A stretch of DNA of 64,000 nt. Source: Aporrectodea caliginosa. Lineage: Eukaryota > Annelida > Clitellata > Crassiclitellata > Lumbricidae. Below are positions 1 to 12,382 of this stretch, one piece after another (the first letter of the stretch is position 1; each line of letters begins with the position of its first letter). The notes under the pieces were generated by a model. It did no database searches. It saw only the letters and a list, made by a program, of their open reading frames with translations, and had not been told where the DNA came from. The stretch lies in assembly GCA_020284085.1 (NCBI GenBank), contig JACEVL010000131.1:802479-866478 (forward strand), written 5' to 3'. The translations under genes and the position numbers were made by a program.

Positions 1-60
1 AATTTGGGAATATAACGTAAGGAACCACTGACATCTTACAGTAGAGGTTATATATTGTCA

Positions 61-74
61 CCATCATCATCATC

Positions 75-105
<31 letters not shown>

Positions 106-161
106 CCATCACCATCACCATCACCCTCACCATCAACATCATCATCATCATCATCATCAAT
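61..161. repeat. TCA/CAT microsatellite
   Basis: Near-pure TCA/CAT trinucleotides with CAC interruptions. A shorter CAT tract recurs at about 677-693, just before the duplicated flank. It is non-coding; the serine-rich reading frame across it is a repeat artefact. Confidence 0.95.
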
Positions 162-245
162 TGCTGATGCCATCCATTTGTGGCAATGGGTACAAATAAA
201 TTATCTCCATTTGTCCTCGGTCATTTGTCAAGTATATAAATCCTG
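162..245. repeat. Flanking duplication, copy 1
   Basis: An 84-bp stretch beginning at TTGCTGATGCCATCC and ending at GTATATAAATCC recurs with few changes at about 694-775. The two copies bracket the 60-bp minisatellite, so the block between them expanded after, or together with, a local duplication. Confidence 0.85.
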
Positions 246-372
246 AAACATACTTAATAGCTTTGTTACACAATATACTAGAGGAAAAGGAAGTTTAATT
301 GGCTTTTACTTAGTTCAGAAGACTTTTATTTGTGTCAGAAGCACTGAATCAAACTCAACCAAGCAATAACTA

Positions 373-672
373 CATGCAAACACATCCTGTATTACATATA
401 TACATATATATATCTATCTAATATTGTCACCACATGCAAACACATCCTGTATTACATATATACATATATATATCTATCTAATATTGTCACCACATGCAAA
501 CACATCCTGTATTACATATATACATATATATATCTATCTAATATTGTCACCACATGCAAACACATCCTGTATTACATATATACATATATATATATCTAAT
601 ATTGTCACCACATGCAAACACATCCTGTATTACATATATAGTATTATATACATATATATATCTAATATTGTC
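373..672. repeat. 60-bp minisatellite, about five copies
   Basis: Units begin CATGCAAACACATCCTG at 373, 433, 493, 553 and 611. The first three are identical 60-mers, the fourth is 58 bp, and the fifth is altered by an inserted TATAGTAT segment. Each ends in a TATATATCTATCTAATATTG tract. Such identity implies recent expansion. Confidence 0.95.
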
Positions 673-693
673 ACAATCATCATCATCATCATC

Positions 694-775
694 AACTGCT
701 GATGCCATCCATTTGTGGCAATGGGTAAAATAAATTATCTCCATTGTCCTTGGTCATTTGTGAAGTATATAAATC
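694..775. repeat. Flanking duplication, copy 2
   Basis: Partner of 162-245, with small differences (for example CAACTGCTG for CAATTGCTG, and loss of bases in GGGTAAAATAAA). Confidence 0.85.
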
Positions 776-1130
776 CATATTTATTGAGATTAGAGTGATA
801 AAAAAAATTGGTCCATCAAGTAGGAGTCTAAGTGGTTAATGTACTGAACTGTCAAAATGTTTGAGTGTACTTACAAGTCCTGCTCTGATGTCCACTGCTC
901 CATATACAACACAGTTACTAGTGTCAAATATTTTGTACTTCAAGCTGTACCGACTATTTATCACACCTTGACGAAGAAGGCTGTTGCAAAAAAATTAGAG
1001 AATAACAGAGAATATATAATTCAAAACTGGTAAAATTACACAGGGCATGGAAGCATTACATAAGATGTAATTTACATGCATGTATATGTACATGTATGTA
1101 ACATTTATAATATGTACATATAATTATATG
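776..1130. other. Intergenic, no recognisable feature
   Basis: AT-rich sequence. I see no open frame with family motifs and no repeat ends. Confidence 0.5.
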
Positions 1131-1540
1131 TAAAATCCTTGCATTGGCATCCTGTTCGACAAAGAATTAGTTTCACATTGGGCTCATAGTTTATTAAACT
1201 TTGAACTCTGGCTGGCCACAATTCTTAAAATCAGTTCTTATTCCCCAGACTTATCAATGTTCAACAAGGTAATCTGATTATTATCTGTGTTTCGTCACAC
1301 CTAAATCAAAAACTATTCTTGGTGAACGAGCTTTTTGGCTGCTGTACCAACGTTTTGGAACTCTCGCCCTGTGTCTGTCTGCTCTGCTCAGTTGCTTGTG
1401 TCCTTTCGTTCTCAATTTAAAACTTGCCCCTTTCAAATTGCTTATTCGCCATATGCTTACAGACTGATCTTTTGAATATTTACGGCTAGGTTTTGGTGTG
1501 CCGTCGGTTGATGCGTAGTGCATTAGACACTGGAGCAGTA
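1131..1540 (+). mobile_element. LINE reverse-transcriptase C-terminal fossil (CR1/L2-like)
   Basis: Interrupted frames show the L2/CR1 C-terminal pattern. A decayed HWHPVRQRI block (the family's LHWLPV..RI) occurs near 1147, and AAVPTFWNSRPVSVCSAQ followed by FRSQFKT occurs near 1340-1430 (the usual WN.LP..R....F+..LKT). Stops and frameshifts separate the blocks, so it cannot encode a protein. Only the C-terminus is present, as expected for a 5'-truncated LINE. The clade is inferred from motif order only. Confidence 0.55.
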
Positions 1541-1642
1541 GAAGTTACTAATTACAATTAAAATTACTGTATGCAAGAATGCATGTATACATCTTAACAC
1601 AAGAACAGTGCTTTTCAAGGACTGTCAGTGCACTAGGTATGG

Positions 1643-1788
1643 CTAATCCAACCAATCAGGGGGGGATAAAGCTCCAAGCTGTTCCCTTTGTCCCCTCCTC
1701 CTGTGATTTGCAGTGATTTCCCACTTTTTGGGGTGCTGAGCCGCAGGGGGGGGGGACCAAGCCCTCATATCCCCTGGCGCCGCCACTG
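1643..1788. mobile_element. hAT-like terminal fragment
   Basis: The right edge reads, on the minus strand, CAGTGGCGGCGCCAGGGG, a form common at hAT-type ends. The left edge has CAGGGGGGGA in the other orientation. I found no matching 8-bp flanks, so only fragmentary ends are claimed. Confidence 0.35.
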
Positions 1789-1789
1789 T

Positions 1790-3710
1790 GCACATGGAGA
1801 GTTCCTTGTCAAATAAATTTATCAAGGGCGATCCTTCAGCACCATTTCCTCTATTAAAATTATTTCAGACCTCAAACTAGGACCTCTCCAAATCTCTCTA
1901 ACGACGAGCTGCATTGGTTTTTCAGTCACTTTTAGTACACTCTCATCGTTAAAGTGTTAAATACAGTCAAAGTTTGGGCCATAGTTGTTAAAAATGGTAA
2001 AAACAAAATAAAACGGGAAAACGTAGTCCTTTTCAAAAAAAAATAAAAACAGAAAAAACGGAGAAAAAACGGAAAAGAAATAATTTGACTTTGTTACATC
2101 TCTTACTGCATTTTTTAAATTAAAAATCTTGTTTACACAATTTAATTTTAATCAGACGAATAACATCACTTTATTAGTAAACACCAAATAACATTAATCT
2201 ACATTAAACTTTTTCATAGTTTGGTTTAATAAGAAATTGAGAAATATAAAATATTGAAATCTTTTCAAATTTAAATTGTAAACATAAATCCAAATAAGTC
2301 CATGCTGACATAAACAATTAAAAACTAAACTTTGTAAATATAGAGTGTACTGAATTAAAAAATTGTTTGACTTCTATAAGAACTTAACATGGAGTACCGG
2401 TAATATCAGTCAGTTTATCATTCAATCGTAAATCGTAACTTCGAAACTTCTACAGCGCCACACAAAAGTCGCAGGGAACCAGCTTATTCACAGGCAATTA
2501 CTGTGTACAAAGACAACATTTCACATTTTCGATAACTTAGAAATTAAAATAACTGTTATAAATTTTATTTCCTGTACTGTGCTATTTATTTCTCAACTGA
2601 TGACATTAAATAGTGAAGTAAATTAGACGAATCCTTGAAAGGACGGAGACAACATAAGGGATATTAGACAAAAATAAAATCAAACAAATAATAACAGACA
2701 GTAAATAAATATATAAAGTTACATACAAAAAATAAAAAAACGAAACAAACGACGTTTTCTGGAAAAAATAAAAAACGAAAACAACCTTTTTTACAACTAT
2801 GGTTTGGGCTGCTACATATACTTGTGTCGAAATTACAAAACCTCTCATAGTTAATCAGGTCAGTAAAACTGTAGCAAATTAAAAATAACAGATTAACATA
2901 TATTAGTAATAAGTCATAATAAACAGTAGTCACAAATCAAGTGTATAATGAGAACTAAAGTAAATTTGGCATTTTATGTCAGAAATTACAAAACCTCTCA
3001 TAGTTATTCACCCTGATTTTCTGCTAACTGGATTTTGCCACATTTCTGCCAATTCTGACTACAGGTGTCACAACACTATACTATGCTGAGACGCAGAAAA
3101 AGACGGTGGTCTTTGGCCAACATAGAACATTCTTAAATCTGATTTAAGCATTACATATATGAATACATATGTTGGGTAACTGATCTAACACCACCATACC
3201 AAACAGTGTTAGAGATTACGTGGTGTAAAGACCGGACTTTCATATGAGGCAGACATGGCAAGTCACCCAGTGCCCCCATCAACACCATCTTACAATTTGA
3301 TGACAATGTCAGTTTGTAAACAAACAGGTGGTAAGAAGACATGAAAAATATCAGCTGATGAGGTACGGTGTTCAAGACATGACCAGTTATACACTGGCAG
3401 GATAGCAATAGCTCTCGAATGACTTTACTAGGGGCATATTTGATTGATACTAATTATAATTAAAATATATGTTACAGACAGCTACCAAATTTTCACCCCC
3501 GTATTAGCCCTGTGAATAGATTCTAACCATGTAAAAACCTAGCAGTTTCACCTATTACCTGTAAGCCAAGTCCAGCTTGAAATGGCACTTTGTTCATTCT
3601 GACAGTATGAATATTGATGATATTTCAGCAACCACTGATTGGCTTGTACTAAATATAAAGTCCATGTTGTGGACTCTTTGGAGAATGATCTGGTTAAATC
3701 ACGGTATATT
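1790..3710. other. AT-rich intergenic DNA
   Basis: A-rich tracts at about 2030-2090 and 2660-2800. The 25-mer starting GAAATTACAAAACC occurs at 2829-2853 and again at 2982-3006, 153 bp apart. No coding sequence recognised. Confidence 0.5.
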
Positions 3711-3714
3711 TCAT

Positions 3715-3960
3715 TCTTTCATTCATTCATTCAAGTATTTATATAGCACCTCTTCCAGGAAACTACTCAGAGGTGCTCCCGACTCCATCACGGTCAAAAA
3801 GAACAGTTTTCAAGCGTTTATAGAATGTGTTAGAGAGTGACCTAGGGAACAGGCACAGGCAGCTCAGGAGGGAGGCATGATAGAGGTACGGGCAAACAGG
3901 ACTGAGAGCACACCCTCCCCCGTTGAATGTGCTGTACCCTCTTGAAAATTGCCCATAGTA
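3715..3960. mobile_element. LINE-associated 3' module
   Basis: After a TTCA microsatellite comes TTTATATAGCACCTC, then CAGAGGTGCTCCCGAC, the same module that begins at 5070. Related GCGCCTCT hairpin modules end LINE C-terminal fossils at 44.7, 46.0 and 52.4 kb, so this is probably a LINE or SINE end on the minus strand. Confidence 0.45.
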
Positions 3961-3990
3961 AAAGGTAAGCCAATTTCCAATTGAAATAGG

Positions 3991-5065
3991 GTCATATGGG
4001 ATAGGTAGCACAATAATGAGTTGGACACCATTACAAAGGAAGAGTACTTTCATATGATACTAGTATAATTTTACCACTGGTAATTTAATGTCAGTTATGC
4101 TGTCAGTTATTTCTATTGCTGTGTTAATTCAATATCAGTTACAATGTTTCTCTGTGAAGAGTTTCCAGTTTCATCTGTCTGTGAGTTGTCACATCAAGTT
4201 TGCCCATTAATATTCACAAAGTCCTCAGTGCTAAAAAGGAGATAGTTAACTGGAATCCAGCACTCAACCCAATGTCTTGGCCATGAGTTTGACTTTGTGG
4301 ACCTTTAGGCTGCACAAGTTCACCAAAGCATCATCATTTTCATGAGATATCCTCATAATGCAGACTAAGTGCCAGTCTCAATTGTATGCAACTGTAACAT
4401 ATTGTCCATTGTGTAGGTTGTCCAGCATGAAAGATTCAACTGTTTCATTTACTGGTTCTTTATCAGTTGTTGAAGCAGCAGAACTTGCAGATATCCTGCA
4501 TATCTTCAACGTCAAGCAGTTTACTGGAACAAAGCAGTGATGGCTTCTTGTGCATGATATCATTCTGGCACAAGAAAACCTATCTTCTATCTATTTTTCT
4601 CTACCTCACTGGCCGATATTATATTGTTATTCCCTATATGTTTATACGAGTTGTTATGGAACGAGTATATGGTCTGCAGTGTTGCACTGTAAGCTGGTTC
4701 TGGTAGCAAGACGACTAAGGGTTACACCAATGCAACCTCACACAGTTTCCATGGCTGGTTGTATAGAAATGCACTCTTCAGATATTCCAGTCTTCTTTGT
4801 ATTATATACATTGGTGAAATTTTATAGTTTCTTATTCTGGGATGCAGCAAGACCACAGGAGTACTTGATCTGATATATTCCTGGCAACAGGATTCCGTTG
4901 TGCTGAATGACACAAACCGTTGAAAGGCACACAGTCATTGTATCGTGCTGCACACAGTTGCTAATAATGCACAGGTATCAGAAATGACATGAGGCAATTG
5001 AAAGAACTCGTTGAAGACTTCTGTAAACTCAGGATATTTGTTCCAAGTTTCCCAACCAGTCTTTT
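3991..5065. other. No recognisable feature
   Basis: Several short open frames exist on both strands, but none has family motifs or a codon pattern I would call coding. Confidence 0.4.
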
Positions 5066-5067
5066 TG

Positions 5068-5665
5068 ACTAATACATTCATTCATTCATTCTGAAAAATT
5101 TATATAGCCCCCTTCAAGTAAACCACTCAGAGGTGTTCCCACCCCAGCCACGGCTAAAAAGAGAAGTATTTAAGCAGCATGCAGAATGTAGATGCATTGT
5201 TCCGAGGTAACAAGCGCAACTCACATGGGAGCCCATTCCAAGTGGGAGGGCCAACCACCGAAAAGGCCCTGTTCTGTCTAATGGAGGAGTGGGCTCATGG
5301 GGACCAAGAGCCCCCCACCAGGTGAATAGCAAAGACTTCTGTGGGACACTAAGTCAGAAACAGGATGACAGAGCTTGCATAGGTAAGAAGACATTGACAG
5401 AAAAGCGCTGCAACTCTATAAGAAATGCGCTGAGAAACAGGAAGCCAGTGAAAGACATCACGCATATATGCAGAGACAGAAGCAAACTTAGAAATGCGTC
5501 CAATGAGGCAAGCAGCAGAGCGGAGGAACTGGTCTAAGATAACTCCAAGGTTATGAACAGCAGGTAAAAAAGAAATATCAGGGAAATCTCCGCCAGTAAG
5601 GTCACACCAAGACAGGCCAGCTACCCACAGTTGCCCAGCCAGATAAACTGAGTTTCATTGTTCAC
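5068..5665 (-). mobile_element. LINE-associated non-coding module, antisense
   Basis: Starts with a TTCA microsatellite and TTTATATAGCCCCC, and shares CAGAGGTG and a CCCATTCCAAGTGGGAGGG block. It continues through AAGCCAGTGAAAGACATC and GGAACTGGTCTAAGATAACT. Equivalent blocks (GCCAATGGAG followed by GTGATGTGG or GTGATT) occur at 35.66, 39.72 and 55.15 kb. I read these as one widespread LINE-linked module on the minus strand. Confidence 0.5.
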
Positions 5666-7249
5666 ACAGCCCACGTTTTAAAACAAAAGGTCATTTGACA
5701 CAATACATTAGATTTCATAGCTTTTCAGGCTGTTTTTTCTATGCAACTGACTGATTTGCCACCATTCAACTGGATTGATTTCATGGACCTTGATTCTTCT
5801 GTTTAATTCAACATCAAGGCAAATCTGTTGAGACTATTACTGTACAGTGGTGCACTTTTTGACAGGATTAGAGGTTAAAACAAACTGCAATGTTAACAAT
5901 GAGTGTTAATTAAAACATAACAGAAACAAAACATGTAAAATCTCAAAGCTAGTTTAAGAGTACATTATTTTACTTCATATCACCATTAAAACTTTACTGT
6001 ATAACCATTAACCATAGCATCCTACATGATTATTTTACAGTATATCTGCATTTTTCCATGAGCACTTACTAGTCCGGTTTTTGTTGAACAGACACATCAG
6101 CCTTTCCTGTGCAATTAAACAGAACTTTCTAAGCCTTAGCACAAACATAAAAAGCATCATCTATAAAGGACATACACAATTTCCTGATTGTGACCTCTAT
6201 CTCCCCTTTCCTGCATTTGGGCATTACTCACCTCTTCATGCCTGGGTCTGACTGCATTGAGGTCAGTAGAGATATTCTGCATTTAGACCCACCATTTGGT
6301 CTATGAACATACACACAGATGCCATTGGCAACTGGGAAATCATGAATTTTGAGACAACATAGCAAGGATCACTGAGTGGCAAACTTTTTCCACTAGAGTC
6401 ACCTGTGTCGTTTGATGAACATCCAGCATGGCTACTGATGAATGCTGTGAACAGCAGGGCAATGGTATATATGTAACGAGGATTTCCATACAAACAACTT
6501 GGGTAATGCCAACTGCCAAGTGTAACCAACTGCCAAGTGTAACCAAGTAATTAACTGTAAAAGTCATTCAGCTGTCATCATTCTCCAACCTCAATGCAAC
6601 ATTGTCCAGGAACTCTAAATATGGTTTCAACTGTTAATCTTCTATGGAATTGTTTATGCTCGGTTCTATACATCAATTTCTCAGTAACTTTTAGCAAACA
6701 CTCATCATTAACGGGTTAAGTAGTTAGGGGCAATTCACAACTGGTACTGTCAGACCTTCAACAAAATCCTAAATTCAATGTGCTGTGACATAAGCAGTCA
6801 ATAAGGTACAATGAATATGTAATGCGACACAAGGTCAATTTAAAATGTCAGAAACAAAGTCTAATGGCTGCATCGGCTTCTCTTGACCTCAGTTTCATCA
6901 GTGTTCAGTGTCTATACCAGTAGGGCTGTCAAAATGTTAGTAAAATGCGGCCCGGGGGCCCGACCTCAGTCTGAACGGGCACCCGTAAGCCCGTCAGTCC
7001 GTCACTGGGCAAACAAGACAGCGGCCTAATTTGTATTGATTCCTAGAGACTACTTAAATTTCGTAATCAGAGTTGCCGGCCAGTTACGGATGAACAATAG
7101 CCTGCGTGGGAAACATTCCCAGAGGGGCGCAACTTTCCGGCTGCCCATAGCCCACATGTACTTTGTCCAGTCTGAAGGGCGCCAGCCTAAACCAATAGGG
7201 AAGTGGCAGCCAAATACCCTCCTCGCCTATGTCTTATATATAGTTATGT
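5666..7249. other. Intergenic, mostly featureless
   Basis: AT-rich until a GC-rich patch at 6945-7015 (GCGGCCCGGGGGCCCG, repeated CCCGTC). The motif CAGTAGGGCTGTCAAA at 6928 resembles a hAT end, but I found no partner. Confidence 0.4.
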
Positions 7250-7257
7250 ATAGGAGG

Positions 7258-8139
7258 CAGACTTGTATACGAGACATAAAACTCGAGACCGAGACCGAGA
7301 CAGTGGGGTCCGAGACCGAGACAGTGGGGTCCGAGACCGAGACGAGACACCAGGTCCGAGACAGTTCGAGACAGTTCAAAACGAGTGAAATGCACATTGG
7401 ACCCAAGTCCGAAACAATTTCTCTCTCAACTTTTGAAGTCTAATACAAGGGTCAAGTCACTGAAATCAGCCGATCACCTGAATTGTATAAACTATAAAAG
7501 AAATTAAATATTTCAGCTATTCTGAAATCTTCTAAATGATTCTAAAATTTAAACCAACAAAATTCCATATAGGCCATAGGCCTATTAGCGATTTGGCGAC
7601 ATAAGTCACATCACTCACCTTGAGAAACTATAGGCCTAGATATTCCAAGCGTTTCGCTTATGTTGGCTTTACACAAACGACGAAAGGCATGCTATTTATT
7701 TTGTTTTCATTGATTTCAAACTGCGTGAATGCAAATTTCATGAGTTCAGGTTCTTTATGAGACATTTTAAGATATTTGGAAATTTGGACTGAAAGTGCAA
7801 ACTTAAGAGTGCTTTTTTCAATACTACTTAAATCTTAATACCAGAAAACACCGCTTTTTAAACTTCCTGTCTGTTTGGCAATACTGTAGCCTACGAAGTT
7901 TCGAACAAAATACAGTTTGTATGAGAACTTTGGAGACCGCTTCTACAAGAGAACAAGACTTCGCTTCGAGACAGTTTCCAAAATACAAGACTTTCGCTTC
8001 GAGACAGTTTTCAAAAGTCAAGAAATGATCTCTAGGACCGAGACCGAGACAGTGGGGTTGAGACCGAGACCGAGACATCAAAAAACCTGTCTCGAGACGT
8101 CTCGAGACCGAGACAGTGTCTCGAGACAATACAACTCTG
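7258..8139. mobile_element. hAT-type non-autonomous element, 882 bp
   Basis: The ends are CAGACTTGTAT on the left and ATACAACTCTG on the right (inverted: CAGAGTTGTAT). The direct repeat ATAGGAGG flanks it at 7250-7257 and 8140-8147, a perfect 8-bp target duplication. Ends beginning CAG with 8-bp duplications are the hAT signature. Subterminal DNA on both sides is built of CGAGAC/CCGAGA hexamers. No transposase is visible inside; the open frames over the hexamers are repeat artefacts. Confidence 0.85.
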
Positions 8140-8147
8140 ATAGGAGG

Positions 8148-9895
8148 TCGTTGCACTAGGGCCTAATTCAAAGTTGGTCATCTTTGGCTTGCGCGTCAGC
8201 TAACAGGTGGCAGGTTCGTCCAAGGACTTCTGTATAATAACCCTTATTATATTAGAGCCCTTGGGTGGTTTTATGGTAGCCGGCAATTAGGTGCAGGTCG
8301 ATGACTAATCCGCCACTGTAGCTAGCGCGTATCGGGTTCTACTGCAAAGCTTCACATGCGACAGACGATGTCCCTTATTCCACCGCGGAACTTGACAGCT
8401 TTTAACACTTCGACCCACTTAAACGTAATATGCGTCTTTGGTCGGGTTTTAGGGCTTTGATTTAAGGGCCCGGGCTTGGGCCTACGAACAAATGTCCCAG
8501 TAGTTTTAGGTTTTGCCCCAGTAGTTCTAGGATTTGCCCCAGTAGTTTGGGTGATATGGCCCAGGTAATTTACTTTCAATGTTAGTTTCCAATCACATTG
8601 AAAGTCGAGTAGCAGACTTTGTCCCAGTAGTCCAAATCCGTTAAAATCCGTTAAAATAGGCACTGGTCTATACTGTATGATGCTGGTATTTGAGTAGACA
8701 AATTGCTACTGAAGTGACACTATATAATGTTTGAGTATAATTATCACTCAGTACATTATATAACATTGCCTTGCATTTTTCAGAGTCTTGTTGCATTTGA
8801 AGTCCATAGCATTTACCTATTAAATATTACAACATACAATGCAGCCTCGTTATATTATGGCTAGTTTACACACAGGCTCATTAAACACATAGTGACACCA
8901 TACCTAGCACTGAGCACTACTGACTTAACATATAGAACTCATTGATGCAGGGTGCACGATAAATTTACACGAAAGTGCTAAGGCTTATCTCAATTATAGA
9001 GCAAACAAAATCCCTGAAAGGCTCATAAACATTAACAAAGCTACCGTGAATTACTGTAAAAATCAATAGTCCAATGCATTATAAAAATTATATATACCGG
9101 TACTCATATTCTTACACAATACAAATGCACTGGATATTGCTCTCCTTCCAAAGTTCAGAACTGCATATGGTATACGACAAAATATCGATGGTGCTGAGCA
9201 ATTGTGAGTGAAAAGACTTGTTCAAGGTCCTTATTACACACGGACAGTTGTGTGTGTAATAATGTACCTTCAGTGAAGGTACAACTTGTACACTCTCCAT
9301 TACTAACCGCCAGGGGCGGACTGGGCTGTGAATTTCTACCGGGAAAAGTTCCTCGAAGGGCCCGCACGAGCTTGGGTGATTGGGGGCCTAGACACTGTTA
9401 CTTATGTTACGAAAACAAATACTCTACAGTTACGTGTGTAGACCGTTGGACTGCACTGAATAGTGTTCAATCATTCATTGCTCGGTAGCGAGTCGGTGCA
9501 GCAAATCGCTAAATGAGTTTATAGCAACAGCATCTTAGCAAAGACTTGTGAATCTTTGGCCATGACATGGATCAGGTCATCTATAGTGATGTAGACACGA
9601 ACATCTTTTTGGAACACATCAGCATAAACATCTCTAGTTTTTCATTTCCGAGCGAGGCGCTTAGCCGTTTCTTGATGATCTTAAGCTTACTAACTCACAG
9701 TACACTTTTTTCACAGTATAGGCTACACTTGTGAAAAACAGAGTGAGTGAGTATACTGATAAGCAAGGTACAGACTGGAGAAAGCAGATGCGTTAAATGA
9801 ATATACCTGTGCAAAACCTTGTGACAACATTTGATACATTGCTTACAGGCTCCAGCGCCTTGACAACACGTGTACGTATCAGCATCCAATGTATT
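8148..9895. other. Intergenic DNA with a small triplicated motif
   Basis: At about 8492-8553 a GCCCCAGTAGTT(C/T)TAGG motif is repeated about three times. CCAGGGGCGGACTGGGC at 9310 resembles a hAT end without a visible partner. Nothing else is recognised. Confidence 0.4.
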
Positions 9896-10130
9896 ATTGT
9901 ATTTTGTTGTATTTAAAGATTTATAAAGCGCCTCTCACAGTGCACATCAATCAGAGGTGTGTACCGTGATGCGAATCTTCACCAGCGTCAGGTGGTATAG
10001 GCCTTCATCCGTGCTATAGGCTAGTGTCCGGGTAATCTTCAGATTCTGAGTCACACTGGACATTGCTAAATTCCTCCGATGCACAGTAACTCGTACATTC
10101 TTGAAAATACAGACCACCGCTAGTCGCATC
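9896..10130. mobile_element. SINE/LINE tail module
   Basis: TTGTATTTAAAGATTTATAAAGCGCCTCTCACAG followed by CAGAGGTGTG matches the tail modules at 44.7 and 38.6 kb in outline (quoted in overlapping parts: TTTATAAAGCGCCTC, ATCAGAGGTG). It abuts the truncated 3' side of the hAT transposase fossil, so it may mark the event that cut that gene. Confidence 0.4.
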
Positions 10131-11219
10131 AGGGCCGGCTAATTCTGCTATATGTTGTCGAAACTGCCCAGTGGAATTGCACCGTCGGTAAGTTCTTTAA
10201 ATTGCCTTGGATCCAGACAGACTGTGTCAAAATGATCGTTTCATTGTCAATCACAGATGTGTTCTGACTGCCATCCATTTGCACGTTGAATTTTGTACCA
10301 CCAATTTCGCTGACAATTTTGTCCTTCATAAGATTGCCGATTGCATCAAAAATTTTATTGACTGCTGTTTTTGACATCATTGTTGTTAGATCACCTTGTC
10401 CACCAATTTTTCTCCCATGCCTCTCGGCCTTTTCTGCGTTTGCTCTCTTCTTGATATGCTGCTTCATTGGAAGGTTAAACTCTGCCAGGAATAGAAATGA
10501 CTCCAGGAAATTGCCATGTTCAACAGTTCTGTCTTCCAAACTGTAAGCTGACTCGTAACGATGTCCTCGGTATAGAATAGCCTATCTTCCAACAAATTTA
10601 ATTGCATACACAATGCGGCTGAATAGGCCTACTTCGATGTTTCCCATGACCTGATATCATCGCACATATCTCTGTTAATAACTGAGGCAATATCTTTACT
10701 GCACTTACAGCTTAGAAACGCGGTAACTGGGTCATACGGCAAATAATTAACATCTCTCTGAAGCTTGGCTGAATCCTGTTGCTACTGATTTACTCAATTC
10801 TTGTCTGCAATGATGCACTTGACGACATAGCCTAACAAGAGTTAAATCGGTGGCAGGTTTTCAAGTATTGACGGCGCATCAGTGCCACAAAGCGACAGAA
10901 TGACGTTAGCAGACTCAAATGTTGTTTCTGTAAAAATCATAACTTCAGTTTCACCGCTGCTGTTTGATACTTCTATAATTTGACCTCTCTGACAAGCTTC
11001 ATAACTACCCACAGTGGCCGCTCCGGGGCCCCCAGCATCCCCAGATGTCATCGGAAAACTGTCATTTGTTGGTGTCACCTCAATTGTTTCAGAGAACATT
11101 AGTTTTAGTTTACGTTGTTTTGGATCCAGGGCTGCATCTTGCAATTCTTCATTTCGTTTTTCAAGTCTTTTCTTTGCACCACCTGGCTGTTCCATTCTTC
11201 TTCTTTTCTCCTCCGTCAA
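10130..11219 (-). pseudogene. hAT transposase fossil (ZMYM/TTF-type, DUF4371 region)
   Basis: Read from 11219 downward, the N-terminus has a basic stretch (MTEEKRRRMEQPGGAKKR) typical of ZMYM1/TTF-type hAT proteins. After a stop at about 10842 a second frame carries YLPYDPVTAFLS. The longest segment (10539-10129) matches the DUF4371-like region: GNFLESFLFLAEFN, SKTAVNKIFDAIGNLMKDKI, and a C-terminal KFNVQMDGSQNTS in place of the usual F.V..DE..D.S. The catalytic acidic residue of that motif is still D. The rest of the core and the C-terminal dimerisation region are missing, replaced by the repeat module at 9.9-10.1 kb. It is a transposase remnant, not a host gene. Confidence 0.65.
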
Positions 11220-11239
11220 GTATTCGCTGACGATGAGGC

Positions 11240-11660
11240 TCTAACAAAACTTCTCCATTTCGGTCGGTCTCTTGCGAGTTCTATTACCCTTCTTAAGTCC
11301 CATCCTCTGTCTTCTATGTCCTCCAGTACGTTATCTATCTATCTCTTCTTCTGACGTCCTCTGCTTCTCGTGCCCTCCACCTCTCCGTGCAGCGCCTTTG
11401 CCGGCATTCTTCCATTCTCCATCCTGATCACATGTCCATACCCATGTTAGTCTTCGTTTCTTTATTCTTTCCACAACCGTTTCCTTCTGTCCCAGTTCTT
11501 CTGGTGTCACCTCATTCCGTATCTTTTCTCTTCGTGATCTATTCAGTAGTCCTCGTAACCATCCCATCTCCGCCACCAGGAGTCTTCTCTCGTCCTCCTT
11601 TTTCATGCACCAAGACTCTGCTCCATACATGAGGACCGGTATCACCAGAGTTTCATATAG
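11240..11660 (-). mobile_element. RTE-like LINE, reverse-transcriptase C-terminus
   Basis: The minus-strand frame reads PVLMYGAESWCMKKEDERR, then EMGWLRGLLNRSRREKIRNE, ELGQKETVVERIKKRRLTW, and lower down ELARDRPKWRSFV. This is the standard order of the C-terminal segment of RTE-type endonuclease/reverse transcriptases (YG.E.W.......RRL...E.R.LR). The palm YADD domain is absent, so it is a 5'-truncated copy inserted directly upstream of the hAT fossil. The frame is open for 105 codons, suggesting moderate age. Confidence 0.75.
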
Positions 11661-12380
11661 TTTGGTTTTTGTTCTTGTTGAGATGTGTTATTCTGGTTTT
11701 TCCACGGAAGCGCTATAATACTTTCTCATTCAGAATCCGTTCACCGTTTAGACTTTAGCTGGCTTAATGTTTGTGTTCGATGTTCGATGGATAATTATTG
11801 TATTAAGATGGGGATAAGTTATGAATCTGTTAAGACAATCTTTACATCGAAGTATTTACGAAAACAAGCAATGTGTATTAACCGCACTAAAAAGTTTTAG
11901 TCTCGGCTTTATTAGGTTTATATCGACATAGGCCATTATGGATCATAGGCCTATTTGACGATTGAGAACCGATCATTCTAAATGTTTTTCAATTGTGTGA
12001 AGTGTAAGCGATTTAATCTTCTTAGCGTAGGCCTAGTGGATATATAACATTATAATTTTCACAGGCGTTTGAAAGATATCGTCGTATCTGCGCAATTTAT
12101 TTGTGAGTGTGTTTACTTCCTTATTGGCGATGATGTTAGAGCCCGGTGAACGCTTTCTCTTTCATTACGAAATAGGCATAAACACTCGGGTTTTTCACAT
12201 CGGTTTTTCCTCGCTATGCTAAGGTTGTATACTTCCTGTTTCAAAAGCAAAATAGGCCTATTGTCTGATCACACATTATATTAAAAATATTTAAAATTTC
12301 ACATTGAATCGCTGTTCACTTGCAGTTCGTCAATTAATTTCTTTAATAACACTATCGGTTCGCCAATAAATTCGGTCATA
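11661..12380. other. No recognisable feature; TAGGCCTA-rich
   Basis: Contains several TAGGCCTA or near-match palindromes (11946, 12027, 12255). No coding sequence or repeat ends identified. Confidence 0.4.
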
Positions 12381-12382
12381 AT

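Noticed and set aside
424..702. 92-codon frame with repeated HANTSCITYIHIYIY
   Set aside because: It is the translation of the 60-bp minisatellite.
7036..7443. 135-codon + frame across the hAT element's left border
   Set aside because: It runs through the 8-bp target duplication into hexamer repeats, so it cannot be an ancestral gene.
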